From: Desertivirga brevis
Lineage (GTDB): Bacteria > Bacteroidota > Bacteroidia > Sphingobacteriales > Sphingobacteriaceae
DNA: 64,000 bases
Direction: 5' to 3'
Assembly (NCBI RefSeq): GCF_017355835.1
Contig: NZ_JAFEWF010000010.1
Location: 186,001-250,000, forward strand
This document shows, in pieces, positions 1 through 8,652 of this stretch. How positions within the stretch are numbered: position 1 is the stretch's first letter; every line of letters starts with the position of its first letter. A program made the position numbers and the translations under genes. The notes below the pieces were generated by a model. That model had not been told where the DNA came from, did no database searches, and saw nothing but the letters and a program-made list of their open reading frames with translations.

Positions 1-20
1 GCCTCATAAATTTAAATAGC

Positions 21-54
21 AAAGGACCTATAAAGCAAGCTTTATAAGTCCTTT
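21..54 (-). terminator. Hairpin after the HIT gene
   Basis: Two 15-base arms (21-35 and 40-54) pair with one mismatch around a 4-base loop, just beyond the stop codon of the HIT gene. On the minus strand an A/T-rich stretch follows, not a clean U-run. It is a likely transcription terminator or a 3' stabilising hairpin. Confidence 0.6.
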
Positions 55-72
55 AAGTATTTCAAATAAATC

Positions 73-471
73 TTAGAGATCTATCTTAGCAGCTATTTTT
101 TCAGCTATTTCTTTCATTTCTTCAGCCTCCAGCTTAAGCTTTGGCTTCGCAAAATTCATATCATCCATTCCATTCATAGGAACCAAATGAATATGAACAT
201 GAGGCACTTCCAGCCCTATAACAGTAACACCAATACGTTTACAAGGAATTGCTTCTTTCAGCCCTTTGGCAACTTTCTTTGCAAATAATTGCAGTGCCGA
301 GTAAACATCATCCTCCAAATCAAAAATATAGTCGATCTCCTGCTTTGGAATCACAAGCACATGTCCCTTAATTAGTGGAAACACATCTAAAAAAGCGAGG
401 TAATTCTCGTCCTCTGCAACTTTATATGCTGGAATTTCACCGGCAACAATTCTTGAAAAAATAGAAGCCAT
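73..471 (-). CDS. HIT family nucleotide-binding protein
   Basis: A 132-residue cytoplasmic protein of the histidine triad family, whose members hydrolyse or transfer nucleoside monophosphates (Hint/FHIT type). The signature HVHIHLVP is at residues 91-98, with the three triad histidines at 91, 93 and 95. The N-terminus (SIFSRIVAGEIP) is typical of bacterial HinT-like proteins and the length is normal. It starts 37 bases after greA on the same strand, so the two probably share a transcript. The exact substrate cannot be told from the sequence. Confidence 0.93.
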   Translation of the reverse strand: MASIFSRIVAGEIPAYKVAEDENYLAFLDVFPLIKGHVLVIPKQEIDYIFDLEDDVYSALQLFAKKVAKGLKEAIPCKRIGVTVIGLEVPHVHIHLVPMNGMDDMNFAKPKLKLEAEEMKEIAEKIAAKIDL

Positions 472-508
472 TTAACTATGTATTGATGTTTGAAGGTAGT
501 TTTAATAC

Positions 509-982
509 TTATCTGGAAATCTCAAGGATCTCAAATTCTATGTTGCCCGCAGGAACAGCTATTTCAGCCTTATCGCCCACAGATTTACCAAGTAAGCCTT
601 TCGCTATCGGAGATTTTACTGAGATCTTACCTGATTTCAAATCTGCTTCAGATTCAGATACCAACTGATAGGTCATAGTAGCCCCGTTCTTCACATTTTT
701 GATCTTCACTATTGACAAAGCAAGCACTTTTGAAGTATCCAGTTTCGACTCGTCGATGATCCGGGCGTTTGCCAAGGTTTCTTCAAGCTTAGCTATCTTA
801 GTTTCATGATGACCCTGAGCTTCTTTTGCTGCATCATACTCCGCATTCTCAGATAAATCACCTTTATCACGGGCCTCAGCAATAGCCTTTGCAATATTTG
901 ATCTTCCTTCAGTTTTTAAATAATGTAGCTCTTCTTTTAACTTTTCTAATCCCTCTTTGGTATAATAAGTTATCTCTGCCAT
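509..982 (-). CDS. greA: Transcription elongation factor GreA
   Basis: A 157-residue GreA. It rescues backtracked RNA polymerase by stimulating cleavage of the nascent transcript. The N-terminal coiled coil carries the expected acidic tip (GDLSENAEYDAAKEAQ, about residues 41-56, with the D and E residues that reach the active site), and the C-terminal FKBP-like domain ends in the usual SPIAKGLLGKSVGD...FEILEI pattern. Length is normal. It is followed by the HIT gene in the same direction. A terminator-like hairpin sits in the region before its start, which may act on its expression. Confidence 0.97.
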   Translation of the reverse strand: MAEITYYTKEGLEKLKEELHYLKTEGRSNIAKAIAEARDKGDLSENAEYDAAKEAQGHHETKIAKLEETLANARIIDESKLDTSKVLALSIVKIKNVKNGATMTYQLVSESEADLKSGKISVKSPIAKGLLGKSVGDKAEIAVPAGNIEFEILEISR

Positions 983-1011
983 ATTGCACTAATTTTGTGA
1001 TTGAACATCTA

Positions 1012-1057
1012 TAAAAAACAAACAAGACTACACCAGGATTTAGCTGATATAGTCTTG
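1012..1057 (-). terminator. Hairpin with U-run between the kinase gene and greA
   Basis: Perfect 8-base arms caagacta (1023-1030) and tagtcttg (1050-1057) enclose a 19-base loop. Read on the minus strand the stem is followed by TTTGTTTTTT, so it looks like an intrinsic terminator. It lies downstream of the BadF-type kinase gene but only 30 bases before the greA start. There is too little room for a greA promoter after it, so it may instead be a leader attenuator of greA. Confidence 0.65.
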
Positions 1058-1208
1058 CCTCTATAAGGACGAAGATATACGTACAGAATTATAAATCCAA
1101 AATTTGCTTAAAATTTGCCTTATAACTCCGGCCTTAATACCGCTCTGCAAGGAGCAAAATAATAATAATTATAAACGTAAATAGTTTTGTCTTTTGTATA
1201 GAAGTATG

Positions 1209-2051
1209 TCAGGATTGAGTTAGAAAGTCAGCAAGGTCATGGATGGGATTAGAAAGGATTTTCCCGATCTTAATATTATACTTTTGACATACCTTGTGTA
1301 AAACATCCTGAAAGTGATATGCTATAGAACCGACGAAGTGGCAGGGATAAGACTGATGTGTAGGATAGGGTAAAAGATGCGTCCTTACGAAACACTCAAG
1401 TCCAACCTGTAACATATCTTCAACGTACTCTTCTCCCCTGTTAGAACTTAGAAATTTAGCGAATGAGGCCAGATAAAAGTTTGGAAGTGGCTCCTGATAA
1501 ACGTTACGGATCACGATATCTTTATTGATATCGTAGTCTTTTTTAAAAGCCCGGCGAACATGAGGTGGCATTTTATCATAGAGGTAATCTGTAATAAGCT
1601 TTTTGCCGAAATAAGTTCCAGAACCCTCGTCCCCGAGTACGAAGCCAAGGCCATTCACTCCTTCATGAACTTGTTCCCCATCGTAAAAAGCAACATTTGA
1701 AGCTGTTCCAAGAATACAGGTAAAGCCTTTTTTCTTTCCACAAGTAGCATAGGCAGAGCCTAAAGCATCATTTTCAACACTTATATAGGCTCGGGAAAAT
1801 ACCTTAGATAATCCGTTAGAAACAATTTCTCTCTTATCGGGAGTAGTACAACCCTCACCAAAGAAATATACTTCCTTTATTCTGGAATTATATTCCTGAA
1901 TTTCATTGTAAGCTGATAAAACCTTGCAAATATCCTTATCGGTTTGGAAGTAAGGATTGATACCCCGGGTAGTGAATTCTCTTAACTCAGTATCGCTTAA
2001 TTTTAATATCCAGTCTGTTTTTGATGAACCGCTATCGGCTACTAAAATCAT
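1209..2051 (-). CDS. BadF/BadG/BcrA-type ATPase, N-acetylglucosamine kinase-like
   Basis: A 280-residue protein of the ASKHA (actin/sugar kinase/Hsp70) fold. The N-terminal phosphate-1 loop is ILVADSGSSKTDW and the second glycine-rich motif is LGDEGSGTYFGKKL at about residues 139-152, both typical of the BadF/BadG ATPase family that includes eukaryotic GlcNAc kinase. In Bacteroidota such proteins are annotated as GlcNAc kinase-like and probably phosphorylate an amino sugar; the substrate is inferred only. Its ATG overlaps the stop codon of the upstream response regulator by one base (TAATG), so translation is likely coupled. Confidence 0.85.
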   Translation of the reverse strand: MILVADSGSSKTDWILKLSDTELREFTTRGINPYFQTDKDICKVLSAYNEIQEYNSRIKEVYFFGEGCTTPDKREIVSNGLSKVFSRAYISVENDALGSAYATCGKKKGFTCILGTASNVAFYDGEQVHEGVNGLGFVLGDEGSGTYFGKKLITDYLYDKMPPHVRRAFKKDYDINKDIVIRNVYQEPLPNFYLASFAKFLSSNRGEEYVEDMLQVGLECFVRTHLLPYPTHQSYPCHFVGSIAYHFQDVLHKVCQKYNIKIGKILSNPIHDLADFLTQS

Positions 2052-2443
2052 TACTTTATATCCTCGAGCGCCCGCACGGTAAGGGGCTTTCCTATAAATT
2101 TAGTGATTAAATTATTTGTTTCGATCTTCTTGAGGTCATTGGGATCAAGAGAGGAAGATAATACATAGATCTTTATATCTGCACTATTAACTCCTCCAAT
2201 TTGTTTGATCTTCTGAAGAAATTCAAATCCGTTCATCTCAGGCATGCGAATATCCAGGAAAATGATCTCGGGCATCATATGCTCATCATAGCACTTATCC
2301 AGGTATTCAATGGCTTTCACTGGAGAATCCATAACTACAATTTCATCAGCGAACTGACTACTCTCCAATATCTTACGATTGATCAAGTTATCAATATAAC
2401 TATCATCAATCAGTAAAACGGTCTTGTATTTAGAATCCATCAT
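2051..2443 (-). CDS. Receiver-only response regulator
   Basis: A 130-residue CheY-like receiver with no output domain. The acidic pair is D13/D14, the phospho-acceptor D64 (IIFLDIRMP), the switch serines at 96-98 (VLSSS) and the conserved lysine K119 (GKP). This subtype, with loops longer than CheY, is common in Bacteroidota and often works with hybrid histidine kinases. No kinase gene is adjacent. It shares a transcript with the downstream sugar kinase-like gene (overlap TAATG). The start could be the second Met three bases in. Confidence 0.93.
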   Translation of the reverse strand: MMDSKYKTVLLIDDSYIDNLINRKILESSQFADEIVVMDSPVKAIEYLDKCYDEHMMPEIIFLDIRMPEMNGFEFLQKIKQIGGVNSADIKIYVLSSSLDPNDLKKIETNNLITKFIGKPLTVRALEDIK

Positions 2444-2511
2444 ATTAGCCCCTCTATAGCTGCCTTTTGGCTTATACGGTTGAATTGTTTCAGGGTTTTA
2501 TAATTTTTCAT

Positions 2512-2519
2512 CAAACATA
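2512..2519 (-). promoter_or_regulatory. Candidate -7 box for the response regulator gene
   Basis: Read on the minus strand this is TATGTTTG, a full match to the Bacteroidota -7 consensus TAnnTTTG, about 70 bases before the response regulator start and just after the TolC-family stop codon. I see no good -33 TTTG at the expected distance, so support is partial. Confidence 0.35.
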
Positions 2520-2530
2520 CAAAACTGTTT

Positions 2531-3844
2531 CTAATTTTTTAAATTCAGATTACCTGAAATTTCCAGCAAACTGATCTCCGATTGTTTCGCCTGAGCAATG
2601 GCAGAATTCATCCTTACAGTGGAATTCAAGTAGTTAAGTTGGGCATCCCTTATTTCTACTTGCGTAATGCTGCCGAGGCGATACTTAGCCAGTGTTATGT
2701 CAAGGTTCTGCCTTGCAATCTTCTGATTACTCTCTTCCAACTTAAGAAGACTCAAATTAGTTTGATAAGATTGAAATGCTGATGCTAATTGAGAATTGAT
2801 GTTCTGTGAGATCCGTTCGTAATCCAACTGGGCGCTTGCAATAGCTATCTCGGCGTTTCGTTCATTGCGGCGTTGAAGAAAACCGTTGAAAATATTTAAA
2901 GAAGCAGTTACTCCGTAATTGAAGCCTCTGTTGGTGCTTAGAGTAGAAAAACCTAGTGCAGCCCTGTTCCTGGCATTATTATACCCTGTATTTAAGCCAA
3001 TGACAGGATATCTGTCAGCCTTCACCTGCTTCAGATCAAGTTCTGCGATCCTCCTGCTTACCAATGCTGCCTGCATAGCAGGACTCTGCTGAGAGGCAAT
3101 ACTCCTCAAATCCGCGTAATTAAGACTTTGATTAACCGGAACTTCGTCAACTACTGAGAAAACAACATCAACAGGCCTACCCATCAGCTCATTCAGAATA
3201 ATCTGAGTATTTCGAAATAATTCCTGCTGCCTCAAGAGGTTTGTAGTATCCGTATTAAAGTCAACCTGTGCATTAAGTACCTCCAGCCTGGCGGACTTTC
3301 CAATTTCAAACCGGCTTTGAGCAGTATTCACTCTTAATCGGGATATGGCAACCGCAGTATCAAAAGCTTTGAGTTGTTGTTTTTGCTGCACCAGTTCATA
3401 ATATCTTCGGATCACCTCTCCAACATTATTCAAAACTGTAAGCCGCAGGTTTGCTTCGCCAAGCTTTTCAAGTTCTTTCAGTTGTTCGTACCGAGCGAAC
3501 ATACGGAATCCATCAAAAATAGTCCAGTTAAGAACAGCTCCATAGTTTAAGTTGGAACCCTGACCATTTCTGGTTGTATTAACTTCACCTGTTGCCCTAG
3601 TTTGTGAACCCGTTTGAATCGTGTTGTTGTTTGAAAAATTACCTGTAACGGTCGGTAGCATACCCGCGTTGGCGCGATTCACATTGTTCTCTGCAATCTC
3701 GACGTCGTTACGCGCTATCTTTATATTGAAATTATTTTCAAGAGCTATTCTAACAGCATCCTCGACCGTCAACATCTCCTGCCCGCAAACTGCGACGGAG
3801 ATGGACAAGCATACTAATATGGATAAAAAACCTTTAAATCTCAT
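2531..3844 (-). CDS. TolC-family outer membrane efflux protein
   Basis: Outer membrane channel of a tripartite RND efflux pump. The start at 3844 gives 437 residues beginning with a clear signal peptide (MRFKGFLSILVCLSISVAVCGQ); it lies 7 bases after the pump stop codon. A longer open frame to 3901 exists, but its extra 19 residues would precede the signal peptide and overlap the pump gene. Two repeated OEP (outer membrane efflux) halves are visible: ALENNFNIKIARNDVEIAENNVNRA near the N-terminus and an alpha-helical LDITLAKYRLGSITQVEIRDAQ segment near the C-terminus. It is the last gene of the marR-adaptor-pump-channel operon. Confidence 0.94.
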   Translation of the reverse strand: MRFKGFLSILVCLSISVAVCGQEMLTVEDAVRIALENNFNIKIARNDVEIAENNVNRANAGMLPTVTGNFSNNNTIQTGSQTRATGEVNTTRNGQGSNLNYGAVLNWTIFDGFRMFARYEQLKELEKLGEANLRLTVLNNVGEVIRRYYELVQQKQQLKAFDTAVAISRLRVNTAQSRFEIGKSARLEVLNAQVDFNTDTTNLLRQQELFRNTQIILNELMGRPVDVVFSVVDEVPVNQSLNYADLRSIASQQSPAMQAALVSRRIAELDLKQVKADRYPVIGLNTGYNNARNRAALGFSTLSTNRGFNYGVTASLNIFNGFLQRRNERNAEIAIASAQLDYERISQNINSQLASAFQSYQTNLSLLKLEESNQKIARQNLDITLAKYRLGSITQVEIRDAQLNYLNSTVRMNSAIAQAKQSEISLLEISGNLNLKN

Positions 3845-3851
3845 TACTTCG

Positions 3852-6800
3852 TTAATGTACTGTTGCCAGTTCTCCTTTTTCCAACTCTTCCAGATTATCA
3901 AACTCAGGCCTATGTTTTTTCTCTCGAGACCACATGAAATAAATAGCAGGAATGACGAACAAGGTTAATATTAGCGAGAAAACAGTTCCCCCTACAATCA
4001 CCACTCCCATACCGACACGGCTTTGAGCTGCTGCTCCAAGAGCCAATGCAATTGGCAATGCTCCTAAAGCAATAGCCAAACTCGTCATTAATATTGGACG
4101 CAAACGGGCTTCTGATGCTTCCATAACTGCCTCCATCTTAGATCTGCCCTGCTCCCGCAGCTGGTTTGCAAACTCTACGATCAGAATTCCATTTTTCGTA
4201 ACCAGTCCGATAAGCATGATCGTACCGATCTGACTGAAAATATTCCAGGTTTGCCCGAACAACCATAGCGAGAGCATAGCTCCGGCGACAGCCATTGGTA
4301 CAGTAAGGATTATAATAAGTGGATCTATAAAACTCTCAAACTGAGCTGCCAGAATCAGGTATATAAGAAGAAGGGCCAGGCCGAAAGCGAACAATGTGTT
4401 CGATCCACTTTCGACAAAGTCGCGCGATTCTCCACCCAGGTCTGTTGAAAATGTTTCATCTAAAACCTTATCCGCTATTCTTTCCATAGCCTCAATGCCG
4501 TCGCCTATACTTTGCCCCGGAGCAAGCCCTGCAGAAACGGTAGCAGAAAGGTATCTGTTGTTATGATATAGTTGTGGTGGACTGCTCCTTTCCTGAATAT
4601 GAACCAGGTTATCCAGCTGAATCAACTGGCCGCTGCTGCTTCGCACAAACAGCGAGGCAAGATCTACAGGTTCATCGCGGTCGGCACGGTTGAATTGACC
4701 AATCACCTGGTACTGCCTGCCATTCATAATATAATACCCAAACCTCTGACCACTCAAAGAAAGTTGCAGAGTTTGTGCGATATCAATTACAGATACCCCG
4801 AGGCTTTGAGCTTTCTCCCGATCTATTGTAACGTTTATTTCAGGCTTGTTAAATTTAAGGTTTACGTCGGAAGTAGAAAAAACAGGATCCTTACTCACCT
4901 CATCCATAAACTGAGGGATCTTTTCTTCCAGCTTCTGAAAATTAGGAGCCTGGATGATAAATTGAATAGGCAAACCACCACGGCGGTTGACGGAAATAGT
5001 CGGCTGTTCGTTCACCCTGACCTGTGCCTGAGAATATTTTTTGGTAGCCTTAGTAAGATACTCTGCAATTTCCCTTTGAGACCGTTCCCTGTCGCCTGAT
5101 GGTTTCAAGGCAAGTCTTGCCATACCATTATTGACACTTCCGGCACCTCCGAAGTTAGGAGAGGTAATTACCAGGTTTACCGCTTTTTCGGGTACAGAAT
5201 CGTTGATTAAACGAGTCAGCTCTTCCATAAACCTGTCTGTATACTCAAATGATGAGCCTTCAGGAGCTGTAACCTGCACCCTCAACATACTTCTGTCATC
5301 ATAAGGAGCAGTTTCTTTCTGTAATATCTTATAAAAAAGAAATATCAGACCAAAGCACACAACAAGGATCGGTATACTTAACCATTTCTTCGCCATGAAC
5401 CCGCTTAAAGCATCAGCATAGCCTTTGTTCATCCTTACGAAATAGGGTTCTGTAATTTCATAAAACCTTGAGTGCTTGTGACCTCCGCTTTTAATCAGGT
5501 AGGCATTTAGCATTGGGGTAAGCGTTAGTGATACAAAGGCCGAAATTAGTACGGCGGCCCCGATTACCACCCCGAACTCCCTGAACAATCGACCAACGAA
5601 ACCCTCCAGGAAGATCACCGGTAGAAATACAGCAGCAAGAGTAACAGATATAGAGATAACCGCCCAGAAAATTTCATTTGAACCTTTTACGGCAGCTTCA
5701 ATGGGCGACATCCCTTCTTCCACTTTTTTATAAATATTTTCTGTTACCACGATACCGTCGTCCACTACCAGTCCCGTAGCCAAAACTATGGCCAATAAGG
5801 TAAGTACGTTAATAGAGAACCCGGCGAGGTACATGATAAAGAACGTGGCGATTAATGATACCGGAATATCAATTAAAGGGCGGAATGCGATTCCCCAATC
5901 CCTGAAGAAGAGATAAATAATAAAGATAACCAGCACAAGTGCTATCAGGATAGTTTCGGCCACCTCAGTCACAGACTGCTTGATGAACAAAGTGTTATCC
6001 ATTGCAATATTTAAAGTGATGTCTTTGGGAAGGTCTTTTTTAAGTTTATCAAATTCCCTGTAGAAATCTTTAGCAATTGCAAGGTAGTTCGTTCCTGGCT
6101 GAGGAACTATGGCTAAACCTACCATCGGCTGTCCCGATTCAGTCATTTTAGCTTCCAGGTTCTCGGGACCCAGTTCTGCATTTCCAACATCGCTAAAGCG
6201 AATGATCTGTCCTGAATCAGACTTTACGATCAAATTATTAAACTGTTCGGCGGATGAGAGATTGCCCAGAGTCTTAACGATCAACTCAGTATTTGCACCA
6301 CTAACCTTTCCCGAAGGCAATTCTACGTTTTCCCGGTTTAGGGCATCGCGGACGTCGGAGACAGTTAACCCGTAAGAAGCGAGCTTAACAGGATCAAGCC
6401 AAAGGCGCATCGCAAATCTTTTTTGCCCCCAGATTTGAACACTACTAACACCGGGGATGGTTTGCAACCTCTGGGAGACAACATTCTCCGCATAATCACT
6501 CAACTGTAGCTGATCCCGGGAACTGCTTCTGATAGTCATAGTAACGATAGGCTCAGAATCCGCATCGGCTTTACTTACTACCGGAGGAGCATCAATATCC
6601 TGTGGTAAACTTCTTATTGCCTGTGAAACCTTATCCCGAACATCGTTTGCTGCCTCTTCAAGGTTCTTATCCAAGTTAAACTCAATATTGATATTACTTG
6701 ACCCCTGGTTACTTGTAGAGGAGATATTCCTGATACCATCAATAGAGTTGATTGATTTCTCCAGTGGTTCAGTGATCTGGGATTCGATAATATCGGCATT

Positions 6801-6962
6801 AGCACCTGCGTAATTAGTACGTACGGATACGATCGCAGGGTCTATGGATGGGTACTCTCTGATCCCGAGAAAGGAATATCCTATCAAACCGAACAGGATC
6901 AAAACCAGATTAACTACAATAGTTAATACAGGCCGCTTTATACTTGTTGTCGATAAACTCAT
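3852..6962 (-). CDS. RND multidrug efflux pump, inner membrane permease (AcrB/HAE-1 type)
   Basis: A 1036-residue proton-driven exporter, normal length for AcrB/MexF-type pumps. The first transmembrane segment is VLTIVVNLVLILFGLIGYSFLGI. The proton-relay motif GLVVDDGIVVTEN in TM4 (about residues 398-410) holds the paired aspartates needed for proton translocation. Two large periplasmic loops and a second set of six TM segments (GLVTKNGILIVEFANQ in the matching position) complete the duplicated layout. It lies 9 bases after the adaptor gene. Substrates cannot be read from sequence; MarR-family control suggests toxic aromatic or antibiotic compounds. Confidence 0.97.
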   Translation of the reverse strand: MSLSTTSIKRPVLTIVVNLVLILFGLIGYSFLGIREYPSIDPAIVSVRTNYAGANADIIESQITEPLEKSINSIDGIRNISSTSNQGSSNINIEFNLDKNLEEAANDVRDKVSQAIRSLPQDIDAPPVVSKADADSEPIVTMTIRSSSRDQLQLSDYAENVVSQRLQTIPGVSSVQIWGQKRFAMRLWLDPVKLASYGLTVSDVRDALNRENVELPSGKVSGANTELIVKTLGNLSSAEQFNNLIVKSDSGQIIRFSDVGNAELGPENLEAKMTESGQPMVGLAIVPQPGTNYLAIAKDFYREFDKLKKDLPKDITLNIAMDNTLFIKQSVTEVAETILIALVLVIFIIYLFFRDWGIAFRPLIDIPVSLIATFFIMYLAGFSINVLTLLAIVLATGLVVDDGIVVTENIYKKVEEGMSPIEAAVKGSNEIFWAVISISVTLAAVFLPVIFLEGFVGRLFREFGVVIGAAVLISAFVSLTLTPMLNAYLIKSGGHKHSRFYEITEPYFVRMNKGYADALSGFMAKKWLSIPILVVCFGLIFLFYKILQKETAPYDDRSMLRVQVTAPEGSSFEYTDRFMEELTRLINDSVPEKAVNLVITSPNFGGAGSVNNGMARLALKPSGDRERSQREIAEYLTKATKKYSQAQVRVNEQPTISVNRRGGLPIQFIIQAPNFQKLEEKIPQFMDEVSKDPVFSTSDVNLKFNKPEINVTIDREKAQSLGVSVIDIAQTLQLSLSGQRFGYYIMNGRQYQVIGQFNRADRDEPVDLASLFVRSSSGQLIQLDNLVHIQERSSPPQLYHNNRYLSATVSAGLAPGQSIGDGIEAMERIADKVLDETFSTDLGGESRDFVESGSNTLFAFGLALLLIYLILAAQFESFIDPLIIILTVPMAVAGAMLSLWLFGQTWNIFSQIGTIMLIGLVTKNGILIVEFANQLREQGRSKMEAVMEASEARLRPILMTSLAIALGALPIALALGAAAQSRVGMGVVIVGGTVFSLILTLFVIPAIYFMWSREKKHRPEFDNLEELEKGELATVH

Positions 6963-6971
6963 CTTACCCTT

Positions 6972-8054
6972 CTATTTCTTTCTTCCTGTATTTACTTTTA
7001 CCGGTGCATCTTGCTTTAAGGACATCAGTCCGCTGGTTAGCACCGTATCTCCAGCTTTAAGTCCTGATATAATTAAAATATCCTTCTCAGTACGGGTGGA
7101 TGTTTGAACCATCACCTCTTTTGCCTTTCCGCTGTCAGTAACAAAAACCTTCTTTCCTTCCTGAACGGGAACTATAGCTTCGGTAGGAACAAGAATAGCA
7201 TTCTGGATAGTTGTTAGGGGTAGGTCGACCGTTGCGAATAGCCCGGGAACTAAAACTCCATCCGGGTTTTCAGCTCTTGCTCTTAGTTGCAATGTGCGGG
7301 TTGTAGTCTCCACTGATGGTTCGATCGCATAAACTTTTGCGCGGTATTTCTGCGTTGAACCAGCTACTGTAAAGGTTACTTCTGTATTCAATTTTACGGA
7401 CCTGGAATATTTTTCAGGTACTGAGAATGTTACCTTAATAGGATTTGTATTTACAAGATTGGCAACCACAGTAGTTGGTGTAAGGTACTCTCCAACAGAA
7501 ATTGCCCTCAACCCTATTTTACCGTTAAAAGGTGCTTTGAGCACTGTTTTCGCCAGCTGAGCACGAATTAATTGAGTTTGAGAACTTTGAGACCTGAATT
7601 CAGCCAGGGAAGCATCGTATTCCTCGCGACTGATCGCTTCTTTCTCCAAAAGTAAACGGGCACGTCGCTCGTTCTGTTGGGCAAGATTTTGCCTGGTTAG
7701 TGCCTGAGATAGCTGAGCCCGTAGTTCAGCATCATTAATGGTTAATAGCGTTTGTCCGCGTCGAACATTGCTACCTTCCTTAAAGTAGATCCCGCGAACC
7801 AGTCCCGGAATCTCACTTCTGATCTGTACCTGTTCATTGGGTTCGATCGTTCCGGTTACAGAGAGGGAATTATCAAAACTCTGCGGTACTATCACTACAC
7901 CATTCACCCTTACCGGTTTTGCTGGTCCACCCGGCCCCGCCGCACCTTTAGGGCCACCTTTTTCTTTTCCTCCAGACCCTTTAACAAGCCTGTAACCTAC
8001 AAGGGAACAAAAGCCAACGATCAGGATGGTATAAATAATGTATCTGAGTCTCAT
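6972..8054 (-). CDS. RND efflux periplasmic adaptor (membrane fusion protein)
   Basis: A 360-residue HlyD/AcrA-type adaptor joining the RND pump to the TolC-family channel. It has an N-terminal membrane anchor (IIYTILIVGFCSLVGYRLV), a glycine/proline-rich linker, a lipoyl half-motif (VTGTIEPNEQVQIRSEIPG), a helical hairpin (about residues 100-165), the second lipoyl half (VLKAPFNGKIGLRAISVGEY) and a beta-barrel plus membrane-proximal domain ending in a basic tail. There is no lipobox cysteine, so it is held by the TM segment. It starts 3 bases after the marR stop codon. Confidence 0.95.
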   Translation of the reverse strand: MRLRYIIYTILIVGFCSLVGYRLVKGSGGKEKGGPKGAAGPGGPAKPVRVNGVVIVPQSFDNSLSVTGTIEPNEQVQIRSEIPGLVRGIYFKEGSNVRRGQTLLTINDAELRAQLSQALTRQNLAQQNERRARLLLEKEAISREEYDASLAEFRSQSSQTQLIRAQLAKTVLKAPFNGKIGLRAISVGEYLTPTTVVANLVNTNPIKVTFSVPEKYSRSVKLNTEVTFTVAGSTQKYRAKVYAIEPSVETTTRTLQLRARAENPDGVLVPGLFATVDLPLTTIQNAILVPTEAIVPVQEGKKVFVTDSGKAKEVMVQTSTRTEKDILIISGLKAGDTVLTSGLMSLKQDAPVKVNTGRKK

Positions 8055-8057
8055 ATT

Positions 8058-8534
8058 CTATTTAGGTGCGCTTTTTTTATAATTAATAATGATATTAAAG
8101 GGCTTTATATCAACCAGATTTGATTCAATTTGATTGAGCATACTTGTTAATGTTTTTATCTGGTCTTCGCTAAAATTCTCGAGCGACTTGCTATTTAGCC
8201 TCTCTGTAACAGCGCGGATCTTAGGAATATCTTCATTTGCCTTATCCGTAAGCTTTATCATTTGCTGACGGCGATCGTTTTCATTCTTCTCCCGCCTCAC
8301 ATACCCCTTACCTTCCAGGTAATTGATGATGCCGACAACGTAGGACTTGTCTACCTCCAACTTTTCGGCCAAAGCCTGCTGGGAGAGCATTTCATTATTA
8401 TCCTGGATCAGCACCAGTACGTACTGGTACCGATCGATATCCAAGCCTTGTGTCTGCTGTGAAAAGACGCTTAAATATTTTTTGGTTAATGAAATTAGTA
8501 ATCTATTTAATGGCAGTCCGTCTTTATTCACCAT
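8058..8534 (-). CDS. MarR-family transcriptional regulator of the efflux operon
   Basis: A winged-helix regulator. Recognition helix and wing are visible (QQALAEKLEVDKSYVVGIIN, then GKGYVRREKNENDRRQQMIKLT with the usual DxR wing). I chose the start at 8534 (MVNKDG; 158 residues). The frame is open to 8585, but a -7 box (8544-8551) and a perfect palindrome (8570-8588) lie in that extra part, which argues that it is the promoter region and not coding. It is the first gene of the operon with adaptor, pump and channel, so it probably represses its own operon until a ligand binds. Confidence 0.92.
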   Translation of the reverse strand: MVNKDGLPLNRLLISLTKKYLSVFSQQTQGLDIDRYQYVLVLIQDNNEMLSQQALAEKLEVDKSYVVGIINYLEGKGYVRREKNENDRRQQMIKLTDKANEDIPKIRAVTERLNSKSLENFSEDQIKTLTSMLNQIESNLVDIKPFNIIINYKKSAPK

Positions 8535-8543
8535 CTTATAACT

Positions 8544-8588
8544 CAAAACTACCGCAGCGAATATAAAATTAGTTGAGTGTATCAACTA
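8544..8588 (-). promoter_or_regulatory. marR-efflux operon promoter with likely MarR operator
   Basis: On the minus strand TAGTTTTG (8551-8544) fits the Bacteroidota -7 consensus, placing the transcript start within a few bases of the ATG at 8534. A perfect palindrome, tagttgagtgtatcaacta (8570-8588, 7-base arms, 5-base spacer), covers the position where the -33 element would be. Size and symmetry fit a MarR dimer site. That it binds this MarR is inference. Confidence 0.6.
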
Positions 8589-8630
8589 TTTTACAGCGAG
8601 AATTACATTATGTTTATTTCCTTTTAAAAG

Positions 8631-8638
8631 TATTTTTG
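8631..8638 (+). promoter_or_regulatory. Candidate -7 box for the M61 peptidase gene
   Basis: TATTTTTG matches TAnnTTTG exactly and lies 14 bases before the peptidase ATG, implying a very short leader. The -33 position is weak (TTATG). The marR operator lies about 45 bases upstream in the same divergent region, so cross-control is possible. Confidence 0.4.
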
Positions 8639-8652
8639 CAAAAACATCACAC

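Noticed and set aside
4572..5099. A 175-codon plus-strand open frame inside the RND pump gene
   Set aside because: It is antisense to a conserved gene, has no recognisable domain or promoter, and its composition mirrors the pump's codons.
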